From Bacteroidales bacterium UBA2198 (GTDB lineage Bacteria > Bacteroidota > Bacteroidia > Bacteroidales > VadinHA17), in contig DCVC01000294.1 of assembly GCA_002328625.1 (NCBI GenBank), forward strand, positions 1-5,560: a stretch of DNA of 5,560 bases, read 5' to 3'. The notes below the pieces were generated by a model. That model was not told the origin of the DNA, made no database searches, and was given only the letters and a program-made list of their open reading frames with translations. A program made the position numbers and the translations under genes. Positions 1 to 5,560 of this stretch are shown here, in pieces (position 1 is the stretch's first letter; every line of letters starts with the position of its first letter).

Positions 1-114
1 GGAGCAGATTTTATCTGCGTGGGGATGTTTGATTTCCAGGTTGTGGATAATGTCAGGACAACCGGTGAAATTCTTACCAGGCTGGGTAAAAGGGAAAGAG
101 GCTGGTATTCCTGA
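1..114 (+). CDS. C-terminal end of an unidentified protein, possibly a TIM-barrel type enzyme (5' partial)
   Basis: Frame 1 is open from the left edge for 37 codons and stops at TGA (112-114). The visible peptide begins GADFICVGMFDFQVVDNV and ends with RERGWYS. A Gly-Ala-Asp followed by a hydrophobic strand (FICVGMF) and then a helix rich in charged residues is the kind of ending found on the last beta-alpha unit of TIM-barrel proteins. The phrase resembles, from memory, the tail of uncharacterised Tat-signal proteins of Bacteroidota and Planctomycetes, but I cannot name the family with certainty. The gene is convergent with the DUF6599-like gene, the two stop codons being 33 bp apart, with no clear hairpin terminator between them. 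The reading as a real gene rests on codon composition and the plausible protein; the function is an inference only. Confidence 0.6.
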   Translation, partial: GADFICVGMFDFQVVDNVRTTGEILTRLGKRERGWYS

Positions 115-147
115 GTTAAACCGGAAACAAGCACAGAGCAAAAAAGA

Positions 148-996
148 TTACCTCAGAATATCAGACGAATATTTTTCCGCAATATCAGCCTGATCCCTTG
201 CAAGCCCCTGGATCAATACTATTTGATTCTCTTTCCACGCAAGAAAAATTGTTCCGTTATAGCCATCAGTCAGCATATACTTATTGCCACCCTCATCAAC
301 AGGCGTTATACCGGTTGAAGCCAGATAAATCTCAACCATTTTCCTGCTCTCTTCGGGCGAACCGGTTGGCAGGATATAAATAGAGAAATTATCAGATCCT
401 GCCTCGTATTGAGCTTTGAAGGCTTTGGTCAGAAAATTATGTCCCAGAACACTCTCATTTATGTAAGTTTCTGCGTTGACTTTTCTGCCCCCTGAAGGGA
501 ATTGTGAAAGTAATGCAGGCATTTCGGATTCCCCGGGAAGCATTTCTGCTACCCTGCGAGCTAATGACTCAGCAGCCTGAAGGGTTTTTTCCTTTTTTGA
601 GAATGTTCTTATTTTAACATAATAGCTTCCTTTAAAAAAATTAACCGATCCTCCTGATATATATCCCTGAGCTCCCAGATTCATGAAGCGGAACGAAGGT
701 GACCGCTCAGAGGCATAGATGCCAAATGCCATTGTGTGATCGGAATGACGGTATATCTCCAGTTTGATCACTTCTTTACCCTTCTTGTATTCTGCAACAT
801 GCAGATCAACAAACTCAAGTGCAAGATAAGTATCAGCAGCACCATTTATGAAATCCCAGAGATTATCGGGCATATAAACCGGATAATCGGTATGTTTCTT
901 AAATCCTTTCAATTCGGGCATAGTAAGATTCTGTGCTAATAAATATGCCGGAAGAAAAACAATAAGAATCGAAACAAACATTTTGTTTTTCATCAT
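148..996 (-). CDS. Secreted DUF6599-like protein of unknown function
   Basis: This encodes 282 residues, ending at TAA (148-150). Residues 1-21 form a Sec signal peptide: a short Lys-containing start, a hydrophobic core (about 7-20) and a likely cleavage after LLA (21) before QN. There is no lipobox Cys. The mature part opens with a Tyr-Pro-rich stretch and NLWDFINGAADTYLA (45-59), followed by LEIYRHSDHTMAFGIYASER (79-98) and FFKGSYYVKI (120-129). From memory this series (NLW-x-x-INGAA, then an AFGI-x-x-SER segment, then a KG-x-YYV strand) is the signature of DUF6599, a family without known activity. No catalytic motif is evident. Two adjacent ATG codons (994-996 and 991-993) could start it; the first is used here. 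No Shine-Dalgarno is seen, as is usual in Bacteroidota. It lies 142 bp downstream of the Tat reductase on the same strand, so it may be the third gene of that unit or have its own promoter in the gap. Confidence 0.85.
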   Translation of the reverse strand: MMKNKMFVSILIVFLPAYLLAQNLTMPELKGFKKHTDYPVYMPDNLWDFINGAADTYLALEFVDLHVAEYKKGKEVIKLEIYRHSDHTMAFGIYASERSPSFRFMNLGAQGYISGGSVNFFKGSYYVKIRTFSKKEKTLQAAESLARRVAEMLPGESEMPALLSQFPSGGRKVNAETYINESVLGHNFLTKAFKAQYEAGSDNFSIYILPTGSPEESRKMVEIYLASTGITPVDEGGNKYMLTDGYNGTIFLAWKENQIVLIQGLARDQADIAEKYSSDILR

Positions 997-1029
997 TTAA
1001 TAATTAATTTTAAATGGTATGATAGCCTG

Positions 1030-1044
1030 TCCCGCAAAGCGGGA
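1030..1044. repeat. Compact G/C hairpin TCCCGC-AAA-GCGGGA
   Basis: Six perfect base pairs close a three-base loop. This is the most G/C-rich spot in an otherwise A/T-rich gap. No T-run follows on either strand, so it does not look like a canonical intrinsic terminator. Short CCCGC/GCGGG hairpins of this kind recur between genes in some Bacteroidota genomes, to my recollection, so a REP-like element is possible. It sits 34-48 bases upstream of the first ATG of the DUF6599-like gene, in its presumed leader. Confidence 0.6.
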
Positions 1045-1045
1045 G

Positions 1046-1104
1046 AACCCACATGTAACTGATTATTATAATATTGTGTTTGTGTATTCAAATACATGTG
1101 GGTT
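1046..1104. repeat. Inverted repeat, 12-bp perfect arms around a 35-base A/T-rich loop
   Basis: The left arm AACCCACATGTA (1046-1057) is the exact reverse complement of TACATGTGGGTT (1093-1104); one further G-T pair is possible in RNA (1045 with 1105). The loop contains a 10-bp perfect palindrome, TATTATAATA (1064-1073). A second small inverted repeat, GTATT-CA-AATAC (1084-1095), shares bases with the right arm, so the two folds exclude each other. It lies between the reductase and the DUF6599-like gene, directly beside the G/C hairpin. On the + strand a T-rich run begins about 10 bases after the right arm, but no + strand gene precedes it, so a terminator role is unlikely. It could be a small miniature element, a two-site operator or an RNA structure. 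Confidence 0.7.
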
Positions 1105-1138
1105 TCGTTGGAAATATTTTTTTGTTTTAACAATCCTG

Positions 1139-2329
1139 TTAAGCCAGGAATTCCACCGGAACATTCACCAGTCTAGTAACATCAGTAATCTTCTCTCTAA
1201 CAGTGAAGTTGCGTGAGCATTTTACGGTACAGGAATCACAGTTTTTACAAGGATCCATAAGTGTTTCCAGCTCTCTCAGAAGTGACTGGGCCATTGCCGG
1301 GTTTGAATACCCATAAGCATACATATATGCTCTCATAAGGTCGGGCACTGGCAGATTCATCGGGCAGGAAGTTACACAGTTATTACATCCTGTGCAATAA
1401 AGTCCGGGATCGTTGGCTGCTGCCAGCAGGTCATTCTTTTCATGATCTGTCATGCTAAGATCAGCTAACACTTTCAGATTAAGTTCCAGCTGATCAAATG
1501 CTGTCATACCAGGAATCGAAGTGCTTACGTCAGGATTTGACAAAGCCCATTTCAATGCTGCTGAAGCATTAATCGGCCTGGTTTTTTCCTTATCAAGAAA
1601 TCCACCGCCAGCCATCGTTTTCATAGCTACAATTCCGATGCCGGCCCCGGCTGCTTTTTTTATAGCATCGTTTAATCCGGGAAGTGATGCATGTCTGAAA
1701 TTATAGGAAGTAAGAATAACATCCCATGTGTTCAGGGATGCTGCTGCACTAATCACAAGCGGCTCGTTTCTATGTGTGGAGAATCCAATAAACCTGGTCT
1801 TACCTTCTTTTTTAAGTTTATTGGCCGCATTTATAATGGGCTTGTATTCAAGCATTTCGATGCTGCTAATGTCATGAACATACAGAATGTCAACATAATC
1901 CATCTTAAGTCTTGAGAGGCTTTCATTGAATTTTGAAAGAAAATCTTCAGGAGATGTCTGGCCGGAAGGTTTTCCTTCCCGGTCGGTTCCAACGGGTTTA
2001 ACTTTAGTTGCAAGAATAAACGAATCTCTGGGGTAATCTTTGAAAAGATTACCAAGCATCGTTTCATTATTTCCATTCTGATAGCCGTTAGCCGTGTCAA
2101 AAAGCGTTATACCGTTTTCATAAGCTGCCTTGCATAAACCGGGATTATCGGATCTCATGACTCCAAAGCTTATGACAGGCACCTTCAGCCCTGTCTTGCC
2201 CAATGTCCGGTATATAATGTCCTTTTTCTGAACCGGTCTGGCGGCTGAAGCCAGTTTGGGAGACAGCACCAATCCGGCAGCTCCTGCAAATCCTGTCCTG
2301 AGGAATACTCTTCTGTCTGTTCTTTTCAT
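1139..2329 (-). CDS. Tat-exported aldo/keto reductase with C-terminal double [4Fe-4S] ferredoxin domain
   Basis: This gene encodes 396 residues, ending at TAA (1139-1141). The N-terminus has a twin-arginine signal, DRRVFLRTG (5-13), then a weakly hydrophobic Ala/Gly-rich stretch and a likely cleavage after ASA (27-29), so it is predicted to be exported folded with its cofactor. The (beta/alpha)8 aldo/keto reductase domain covers about 38-300. Its catalytic tetrad is visible: D78 and Y83 in FDTANGY, K109 in ATKVK and H152 in YVHD. NADPH-type binding is expected from the family. The C-terminal part carries two Cys-x2-Cys-x2-Cys-x3-Cys motifs (C312, 315, 318, 322 and C361, 364, 367, 371), each able to ligate a [4Fe-4S] cluster. 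This domain order is that of the common ferredoxin-tailed oxidoreductases of the aldo/keto reductase superfamily; the substrate is unknown. The ATG is preceded by only 10 bp of non-coding DNA after the hydrolase stop, which indicates co-transcription. Confidence 0.95.
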   Translation of the reverse strand: MKRTDRRVFLRTGFAGAAGLVLSPKLASAARPVQKKDIIYRTLGKTGLKVPVISFGVMRSDNPGLCKAAYENGITLFDTANGYQNGNNETMLGNLFKDYPRDSFILATKVKPVGTDREGKPSGQTSPEDFLSKFNESLSRLKMDYVDILYVHDISSIEMLEYKPIINAANKLKKEGKTRFIGFSTHRNEPLVISAAASLNTWDVILTSYNFRHASLPGLNDAIKKAAGAGIGIVAMKTMAGGGFLDKEKTRPINASAALKWALSNPDVSTSIPGMTAFDQLELNLKVLADLSMTDHEKNDLLAAANDPGLYCTGCNNCVTSCPMNLPVPDLMRAYMYAYGYSNPAMAQSLLRELETLMDPCKNCDSCTVKCSRNFTVREKITDVTRLVNVPVEFLA

Positions 2330-2339
2330 ATAATTGATT

Positions 2340-3092
2340 TTAATTCAGCTTTCTTATTCTTACATTAATATCAGTTTCTTTAAGCAGTTCTATAATTTTA
2401 CTGGTGTCAGTATCCCCAAAATGATACGGGTAAAGTATTTTTGGCCTGAAGGATTTTGCAGCATCAGCCACCATTGCAGGAGTCATTGTATAAGGGAGGT
2501 TCATGGGAAGAAAAGCCACATCAATATTCTTTATGTCTTTCATTTCAGGGATATTTTCAGTATCACCGGCTATGTAGAACCTTCTGTCTCCAATGGTAAT
2601 CACATACCCGTTACCAATCCCCTCGGGGTGAAATGGCTGACCCTTAATCCTCTCATGAACAATATTATAGGCGGGAACAGCTTCAATTGTTATTTTATTA
2701 ACCTTCCCGGAATCCCCGGGTTTCATAACCTGTGCCCATGGTACCTGTGCAGCCGAATTCCGGTTACTGATCAACACTGTGTTTTCTTTTCGTAATTGTT
2801 TTATAAGATCTGTATCGAGGTGATCATAATGCTCATGAGTCACAAGTATAAGATCAGCTTGAGGAAGTTTTTCATAATCACCCGAACTTCTGACCGGATC
2901 GATATGAATAACAAAGTCATTTATTTTAAACATAAGAGAGCCGTGCCCGACAAAATGCATCTCTACATCACCTGCCGAAGTGCTGATCTGATCAACCTCC
3001 GGCATACTCTGGGAAAAAACAGGAGAAGACATCGCTACAGTTATTAAAGTTATACACACCTTTTTAATCTTTAAAACATTAATACCAATCAT
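2340..3092 (-). CDS. Exported metallo-beta-lactamase-fold hydrolase (UlaG-like group)
   Basis: This encodes 250 residues from the ATG at 3090-3092, ending at TAA (2340-2342). A TTG at 3099-3101 in the same frame would add three residues; ATG is preferred as it suits the signal peptide and no ribosome site favours TTG. Residues 1-28 are a Sec signal peptide: KIKK (8-11), a hydrophobic core (about 12-22) and cleavage near VFSQ (25-28). The metallo-hydrolase fold is shown by the HxHxDH motif in THEHYDHLD (H86, H88, D90, H91), by GDTE (D177) in the metal-bridging position, and by H224 in LYPYHFGD. The segment AYN (141-143) with HPEGIGNGYVI (155-165) fits the UlaG/L-ascorbate-6-phosphate-lactonase-like branch, in which many members are uncharacterised and have other substrates. 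The substrate here cannot be told. It is the first gene of the - strand unit, 10 bp before the Tat reductase. Confidence 0.93.
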   Translation of the reverse strand: MIGINVLKIKKVCITLITVAMSSPVFSQSMPEVDQISTSAGDVEMHFVGHGSLMFKINDFVIHIDPVRSSGDYEKLPQADLILVTHEHYDHLDTDLIKQLRKENTVLISNRNSAAQVPWAQVMKPGDSGKVNKITIEAVPAYNIVHERIKGQPFHPEGIGNGYVITIGDRRFYIAGDTENIPEMKDIKNIDVAFLPMNLPYTMTPAMVADAAKSFRPKILYPYHFGDTDTSKIIELLKETDINVRIRKLN

Positions 3093-3121
3093 GTTCTGCA
3101 AGTTTTAATGAGCCCAATATA

Positions 3122-3155
3122 CAAATATTTATCTTATTCCATAAAAGGGTTAAAA
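3122..3155 (-). promoter_or_regulatory. Candidate Bacteroidota-type promoter for the hydrolase-reductase unit
   Basis: On the - strand AATATTTG (3129-3122) matches seven of eight positions of the Bacteroidetes -7 box TAnnTTTG. TTTTA (3155-3151) lies 21 bases upstream, in the place of the -33 TTTG box but poorly matched to it. Transcription would start near 3115, leaving a leader of about 23 bases to the ATG, which is a sensible length. The A/T richness of this region makes chance matches likely, so this is weak. Confidence 0.25.
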
Positions 3156-3279
3156 TCGCCAAAATGTTAATAATTCTTAAACTTCAGGCACGAATGTTGA
3201 TACTTTATTCAAAATAATAATAACTACTTAGATCAAATATAAATTTTTTAAATAACTTGCTTCCGGAATTTGGGTTATT

Positions 3280-3297
3280 GTGTTAATTAATTAACAC
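3280..3297. promoter_or_regulatory. 18-bp perfect palindrome GTGTTAATTAATTAACAC beside the protease start codon
   Basis: All nine base pairs of the two half-sites match with no spacer. It ends two bases before the ATG at 3300, so it covers the place where a ribosome or a regulator would bind. It could be an operator for a dimeric DNA-binding protein or an RNA hairpin that blocks initiation. The core is made of TTAA/AATT repeats in an A/T-rich region, but the GTG/CAC ends make the symmetry less likely to be accidental. The remaining part of the divergent intergenic region (3093-3279) shows no other convincing structure and no Shine-Dalgarno sequence. Confidence 0.5.
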
Positions 3298-3299
3298 TG

Positions 3300-5560
3300 A
3301 TGCATTTAGGGAAAGAAAAATATACTAAATTATTAGTATTATTATTGTTTTTTTCAGCTATTGCCAATGGACAGGCGGGAAAAAGCCATAAGTATCATCT
3401 GAATGGTGATTCCAGGATGAACAGTATATCATCTGACAATCAATCTATTACTGTAAACTATTCAATATCTGATCTTTACATTGAAAGTGTCCTGAACGAT
3501 CAGGGAGCATTTTACCGCATATCAATTCCGGGCCATACTCTTTCCACTGATCCCGGAAAACCAGAACTGCCAGTTTTAAGCCGCATAATAACTGTTCCTG
3601 AAGGTTCCTCATACACTATCAAAATAAAAAATGTAAAATCATCCAGAATAACTCCCTCAAAGCAAACCTTCAAGGGAAGACTGATGCCTGCTCAGTATGG
3701 GGATACCAAAGAAGTTCAGAAACAGAAGCAGGATTTTATTATTGACAAGACTATTTATTCTCTTCGGAAAATCATTGAAAGAGACACCGTAGTGATTGAG
3801 TCGCTTGGAAAACTTCGTGATAAAAATCTTTCAACCCTCACCATCTCCCCTGTCAGATATAATCCACGTTCAAACTCACTGGAGGTCATAACTGACATGA
3901 CAATAGAGATCAGTTTCGGCCAGCCAATAGATATTTCAGCAAAATCCACATTTCAGGAATCAGCACTTTTCAATGAATCCCTGAGCAAGGGCATATTGAA
4001 CTATAATCCTGAAGATGTTATCAATGGATACTCAAACCAGCCGGTTAAGATGATTATACTTACCGATACGACTTTCCGGAAGCATCTTGAACCATATTAC
4101 AGGTGGAAAACTCAAAAAGGATACAAGCTTAACATTCTTTACAAAGGTGCCGGTATGGCAGGAGACAATTATACAGAAATAAAGAATACTCTTAAAAGCA
4201 TTTATACTTCCTATTCCGGTGACGATCCTGCGCCTGAATATCTTCTGATCATCGGCGATGTAAGCAAGGTACCATATTATGGATCGGGGTTTGTAACTGA
4301 CATGTATTATGGTGAGTTTAACGGTAATGGCGACTACATTCCTGATATGTATATTGGCAGGCTGCCTGTAAAAGACACCACCGAGGTGAAAAATGTTGTA
4401 AGTAAAATCATTCAATACGAGAAATTCCAGTTTGCCGATACGAATGATTTCTATAAAAGGACACTTGTTGCAACCGGCAAGGACGAAAATTATGCTGATT
4501 ACATGAATGGTCAGGTAAAATATGCGGTTTCAAATTACCTTAAATCCGAGAATGGGATCACCGGTTTTCATTTTTATTATCCTGTGGGCTTCACAAAAAA
4601 GGATTCGATAATGAAGCTTATTAACAAAGGGATATCATTTCTGAATTACACAGGTCACGGTGTATCGGGAGGCTGGTTGCACCTTGATATCAAGGTACCT
4701 GAAATTGCCAAGTTCAGAAATAAGAACATGTATCCCTTTGTAATGAGCAACGCATGCCGGACGGCCCATTTTAGTGATACCACATCATTTGGAAATAAGA
4801 TTATCACATCCTCTCAGAAAGGAGCTATCGGGTTTATCGGATGTACAAATGATTCGTACTGGGATGAGGATTTTATCTGGGCTGTCGGTCCCGGAACACC
4901 TTCATCGGACCCAAAGTATTCCACAACAGGGCTCGGGGCATACGACAGGCTGTTTCATATAAAAGGAGAATCTCCATCCGAATGGTTCATTTCGATGGGA
5001 CAGATAAATTATGCGGGTAATCTTGCTGTGAGTTCGAGCTCTTCTGGCAGGAAAAAATATTACTGGGAAACATATGCTCTTCTTGGAGATCCAAGTGTAA
5101 TACCAATTATCGGTACTCCGGGGACATTTAATGTCTCATTGCCCGACACACTGCCCAACGGTATAAAATCTCTTTCATTAACTGTTGATCCTTATGCATA
5201 TGTTGCCGCTTCGCATTTTGATACCCTGTGGGACGCATCGTTTGCCAGTCCCTCGGGATCCGTTGTCCTTGACCTTCCGGGAGTATCAAATGATTCATGT
5301 CTTATTGTAATAACAGGTCAGAATAAGATCCCCGTAATTAAAACGATTTACTTCTCCAGCATAAAAAGTGAATTCATAAACCTTTCGTCTTCAGAAATTA
5401 ACGATATTACAGGGGACAATAACGGGAGGGCTGATTTCGGAGAGACATTATTTCTGAAACTTAAAATCAGTAATCTGGGGTTGGCAGATGCTGTTAATTT
5501 ATCTGCAGAAATATCGTCATCATCAGAATGGGTAACTATCAATAACAATTATTTGTCTAT
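3300..5560 (+). CDS. Gingipain-like C25 cysteine protease, Kgp type (3' partial)
   Basis: The frame is open for 753 codons to the right edge. The ATG at 3300 is the only reasonable start: an in-frame TAA lies at 3288-3290 and a signal peptide follows at once (LLVLLLFFSA, 11-20; cleavage near 22-25). Residues about 45-207 resemble a gingipain propeptide, including GKPELPVLSR (86-95). The C25 catalytic domain runs from about 250 to 602, beginning KMIILTDTTF and ending LLGDPSVIP. The catalytic His is H453 in NYTGHG, the nucleophile is C486 in SNACRTAHF (33 residues on, as in known gingipains), and D395 in GKDENY matches the third active-site residue of Kgp. T451, W521 and D524 (SYWDEDFIW) correspond to S1 residues of lysine-gingipain, so cleavage after Lys is inferred. 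An Ig-like domain (about 609-686) follows as in Kgp, then from about 699 a further sandwich domain begins (DNNGRADFGETLFLKLKISN). A type IX secretion C-terminal domain is expected beyond the edge but not seen. It is divergent from the hydrolase unit. Confidence 0.95.
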   Translation, partial: MHLGKEKYTKLLVLLLFFSAIANGQAGKSHKYHLNGDSRMNSISSDNQSITVNYSISDLYIESVLNDQGAFYRISIPGHTLSTDPGKPELPVLSRIITVPEGSSYTIKIKNVKSSRITPSKQTFKGRLMPAQYGDTKEVQKQKQDFIIDKTIYSLRKIIERDTVVIESLGKLRDKNLSTLTISPVRYNPRSNSLEVITDMTIEISFGQPIDISAKSTFQESALFNESLSKGILNYNPEDVINGYSNQPVKMIILTDTTFRKHLEPYYRWKTQKGYKLNILYKGAGMAGDNYTEIKNTLKSIYTSYSGDDPAPEYLLIIGDVSKVPYYGSGFVTDMYYGEFNGNGDYIPDMYIGRLPVKDTTEVKNVVSKIIQYEKFQFADTNDFYKRTLVATGKDENYADYMNGQVKYAVSNYLKSENGITGFHFYYPVGFTKKDSIMKLINKGISFLNYTGHGVSGGWLHLDIKVPEIAKFRNKNMYPFVMSNACRTAHFSDTTSFGNKIITSSQKGAIGFIGCTNDSYWDEDFIWAVGPGTPSSDPKYSTTGLGAYDRLFHIKGESPSEWFISMGQINYAGNLAVSSSSSGRKKYYWETYALLGDPSVIPIIGTPGTFNVSLPDTLPNGIKSLSLTVDPYAYVAASHFDTLWDASFASPSGSVVLDLPGVSNDSCLIVITGQNKIPVIKTIYFSSIKSEFINLSSSEINDITGDNNGRADFGETLFLKLKISNLGLADAVNLSAEISSSSEWVTINNNYLS

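Noticed and set aside
995..1015. Imperfect A/T palindrome (ATTTAA...TTAAAT) over the start of the DUF6599-like gene
   Set aside because: It is composed only of A and T in a very A/T-rich stretch, so the symmetry is expected by chance, unlike the site with GTG/CAC ends at 3280-3297.
1030..1105. Rho-independent terminator for the reductase transcript
   Set aside because: On the - strand neither hairpin is followed by a T-run, and the structure lies about 35-110 bases past the stop codon.
1831..2100. An 89-codon open frame on the - strand in another frame of the reductase
   Set aside because: It overlaps the well-supported reductase frame on the same strand and gives no protein-like composition; not a frameshifted fragment, since the reductase frame is continuous.
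2334..2795. A 153-codon open frame on the + strand
   Set aside because: It is wholly antisense to the hydrolase gene, whose catalytic motifs are clear; the translation has no domain-like pattern and is rich in Cys, His and aromatic residues, as in out-of-frame translation.
3099..3101. TTG as the start of the hydrolase
   Set aside because: An ATG lies three codons downstream, gives a normal signal peptide, and there is no ribosome binding site favouring TTG.
3190..3280. A + strand promoter for the protease
   Set aside because: The only TTTG (3269-3272) has GG in place of the TA of the -7 box and no matched -33 box at the right distance; an E. coli-like TTGATA/ATAACT pair near 3197 is not expected to work in Bacteroidota.
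4032..4415. A 127-codon open frame on the - strand
   Set aside because: It lies opposite the conserved C25 domain and shows no recognisable motif or start context.

Overview
The window looks like a piece of a Bacteroidota (Bacteroidetes) chromosome. The reasons are a gingipain-type (C25) secreted cysteine protease, A/T-rich leaders without clear Shine-Dalgarno sequences, a DUF6599-like lipoprotein-free secreted protein, and a Tat-exported aldo/keto reductase of the ferredoxin-tailed type. No RNA gene, transposase, CRISPR array or origin was seen. The intergenic DNA is clearly richer in A/T than the genes.

Layout, left to right: (1) positions 1-114, + strand, the last 37 codons of a gene that starts outside the window; (2) 148-996, - strand, a secreted DUF6599-like protein, convergent with (1); (3) 997-1138, a 142-bp gap holding a compact hairpin and a separate 12-bp inverted repeat; (4) 1139-2329, - strand, a Tat-signal aldo/keto reductase with two [4Fe-4S] motifs; (5) 2340-3092, - strand, an exported metallo-beta-lactamase-fold hydrolase ending only 10 bp before (4); (6) 3093-3299, an A/T-rich divergent intergenic region with an 18-bp perfect palindrome next to the following start codon; (7) 3300 to the right edge, + strand, an open-ended gingipain-like protease (753 codons visible, no stop).

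The - strand genes read in the order hydrolase, reductase, DUF6599-like protein. The first two are almost certainly one transcription unit. Whether the third is co-transcribed is uncertain because of the structured gap. All three carry export signals, so they are inferred to act in the periplasm or cell envelope. The divergent protease has a signal peptide, a propeptide region, a catalytic domain, an Ig-like domain and the start of a further beta-sandwich domain. Its active-site and S1-pocket residues match those I recall for the lysine-specific gingipain Kgp, which is the most specific functional prediction here. I see no convincing new multi-gene system; the less explained items are the structured gap, the start-site palindrome and the exported three-gene set.
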